From Casuarina equisetifolia (taxonomy: Eukaryota > Streptophyta > Magnoliopsida > Fagales > Casuarinaceae), in NCBI GenBank assembly GCA_028551475.1, contig CM052357.1, forward strand, positions 11,641,931 through 11,705,930: a DNA stretch of 64,000 nt, in the 5' to 3' direction. This document shows, piece after piece, positions 62,787 to 64,000 of this stretch. The stretch's first letter is position 1, and each line of letters opens with the position of its first letter. The position numbers and the translations under genes are program-made. The notes under the pieces are model-generated. The model made no database searches. It was not told the DNA's origin and worked only from the letters and a program-made list of their open reading frames with translations.

Positions 62787-64000
62787 AATCTTTTGGACCT
62801 TGGAGCAGTAAAGTTCGGCATAATAAGTGTGCCATCACTTGGGTGCTGCCCACAACAACGCTCTTTGAATGAAAGTGGTGAGTGCATGGTGGCAGTGAAT
62901 GCATATGCCCAATTTTTCTGTGGAGAACTGAAAGGCCTCTTGTAAAACTTAAGCTTAGATCACCCAGCAGTGAAGTACTCACTTGCAAACTCATATGAAA
63001 TGATGCATCTTGTCATTAATGGCTCTTTGCCATGCCGTAAGTGTCCGCTCTCAATCTACTAGGAAATTGATATTGTAAGAAGGAAATGCAATCTAAAATA
63101 ATTTTAACATCATTTACAACATACCCTATCATAGCTAATATGAGCTATAAGCTTCATTATAAAGTAATGCATTCCTTTTGTAAATGAGGGTGTTGCCTTC
63201 TGTACTTTAATTCTAATACTACATTTAGAAAATTTATTCCCTCGTTAAAATTATTTGTAAGGAAAAGATATGTATCTTATTTCAAATATATTTTCAAACA
63301 AGATTTAAATAGCATAAAATATTTTCTATATCATTCTTAACATTGATGGGGCCTTTTGTCTCATTTTTTCAATTTTTATGTTTTTTCATATATTTTTCTT
63401 TATTGATAATTTTGAGATAGACTATGCCTTTTTCTAATCTTTGAATGGGTCAAATTTTATACTTACCTTCAATTATCAATATTTGTGTGAGGCAGATTTT
63501 ATGCCCTACTCATTATATTTCTTAAAAGATTTGGTGCTTTGCCTACCTTCAATTATTAATATCATTGCATGTGATAAATTCCTTTCATGAAAAAAAAGGA
63601 CAATTCTTAGTACAAATAAATTAGAAAGTTGTCAAACGGATGGCTTGCCGTCGCCCTTAGAAACTATTGGATGAACAACATCAGTATCTGATAGTTCTCC
63701 TATTGATGCAAATTCTGCAGCGTTCCAGGAGCTCCAACATGCTTGTTGCGGAAAAGGAAAATTCAATGGAGCAAGCCAATGTGTGCCGTCTGCCAATATA
63801 TACCCAAATCGCGATGAATACTTGTTTTGGGTTCTGTTCCATCCCACGGAATCAGCTTCTCAACTCGCAGCTTACTTTCTATTTAATGCACAACAACCAT
63901 CTTTGACGCCAGTAAATTTCGGTCAACTATATAAGCTTGATATCTACAAATATATCCACGATTTGCTTCATATTTTCTTCTCTGAGGTAAGTTTGAAGCG
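62787..64000 (+). pseudogene. GDSL esterase/lipase gene remnant (last two exons)
   Basis: The penultimate exon (about 62787-63036) reads NLLDLGAVKFGIISVPSLGCCPQQR, then AVNAYAQFFCGELKGLL and KYSLANSYEM, typical of plant GDSL esterases. It holds one in-frame TAA (at about 62943) in place of a residue after KGLL. A GTAAGT donor follows at 63037. The last exon (63721 on, after a GCAG acceptor) reads HACCGKGKFNG, SANIYPNRDEYLFW and LFHPTESASQLAA, including the conserved DxxH-type block (here VLFHP where most members have D-x-x-H-P). It ends near TPVNFGQLYK and stays open to the window edge. The first exons (with the GDS catalytic Ser) were not found upstream, where a LINE and a repeat array lie. 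It is probably a broken, 5'-truncated copy. Family members hydrolyse esters in the apoplast. Confidence 0.82.

Noticed and set aside
1-64000. CRISPR arrays, bacterial-type operons, tRNA or rRNA genes
   Set aside because: None was seen on either strand. The tandem repeats present are minisatellites or transposon duplications, without spacer structure.

Overview
This is nuclear DNA of a flowering plant, most likely a eudicot. The genes have several introns with GT-AG borders, and their products closely resemble Arabidopsis families. The space between them is AT-rich and full of LTR retrotransposons (Copia, chromovirus-type Ty3/gypsy, Athila-type) and plant L1-type LINEs. The sequence alone does not give the species. 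All homology calls are from reading the translations; no search was run.

Layout. 1-1868: unassigned. 1.9-28.9 kb: a transposon graveyard. It holds a Copia pol fossil, an old chromovirus (2701-8285), and a LINE (8286-9686 continuing at 20695) that was split by an LTR, which was itself split by an Athila-type element (9903-15864) and a gypsy element (16140-20098). The gypsy element carries two further solo LTRs. A second chromovirus (24457-28930) contains an inverted copy of its own 3' end. Perfect or near-perfect 5-bp target-site duplications fix the order of most insertions.

30.4-53.9 kb: a gene island with three intact host genes. They are a Golgi nucleotide-sugar (UDP-uronic acid) transporter of the UUAT type (+, 4 exons, 307 aa), an ACA4/ACA11-type autoinhibited vacuolar Ca2+-ATPase (-, 7 exons, 1033 aa) and a MAM33/p32-type mitochondrial glycoprotein-family protein (-, 3 exons, 203 aa). 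The first two genes converge; the last two share a strand. All exon joins keep frame. They act in different compartments (Golgi, tonoplast, mitochondrion), and nothing in the sequence suggests a shared pathway.

54-64 kb: AT-rich intergenic DNA, an LTR/primer-binding-site remnant, a 5'-truncated LINE (59110-61595), a degenerate tandem array (61960-62700), and two exons of a GDSL esterase/lipase gene. The first of these exons has an in-frame stop, and the last exon runs to the window edge.

No tRNA, rRNA, CRISPR or bacterial-type system was seen. The most notable signals are the multi-layer nest with datable order, the antisense self-copy inside the second chromovirus, an LTR with 144-bp inverted ends, and a weak splice donor beside a pyrimidine microsatellite in the Ca2+ pump gene.
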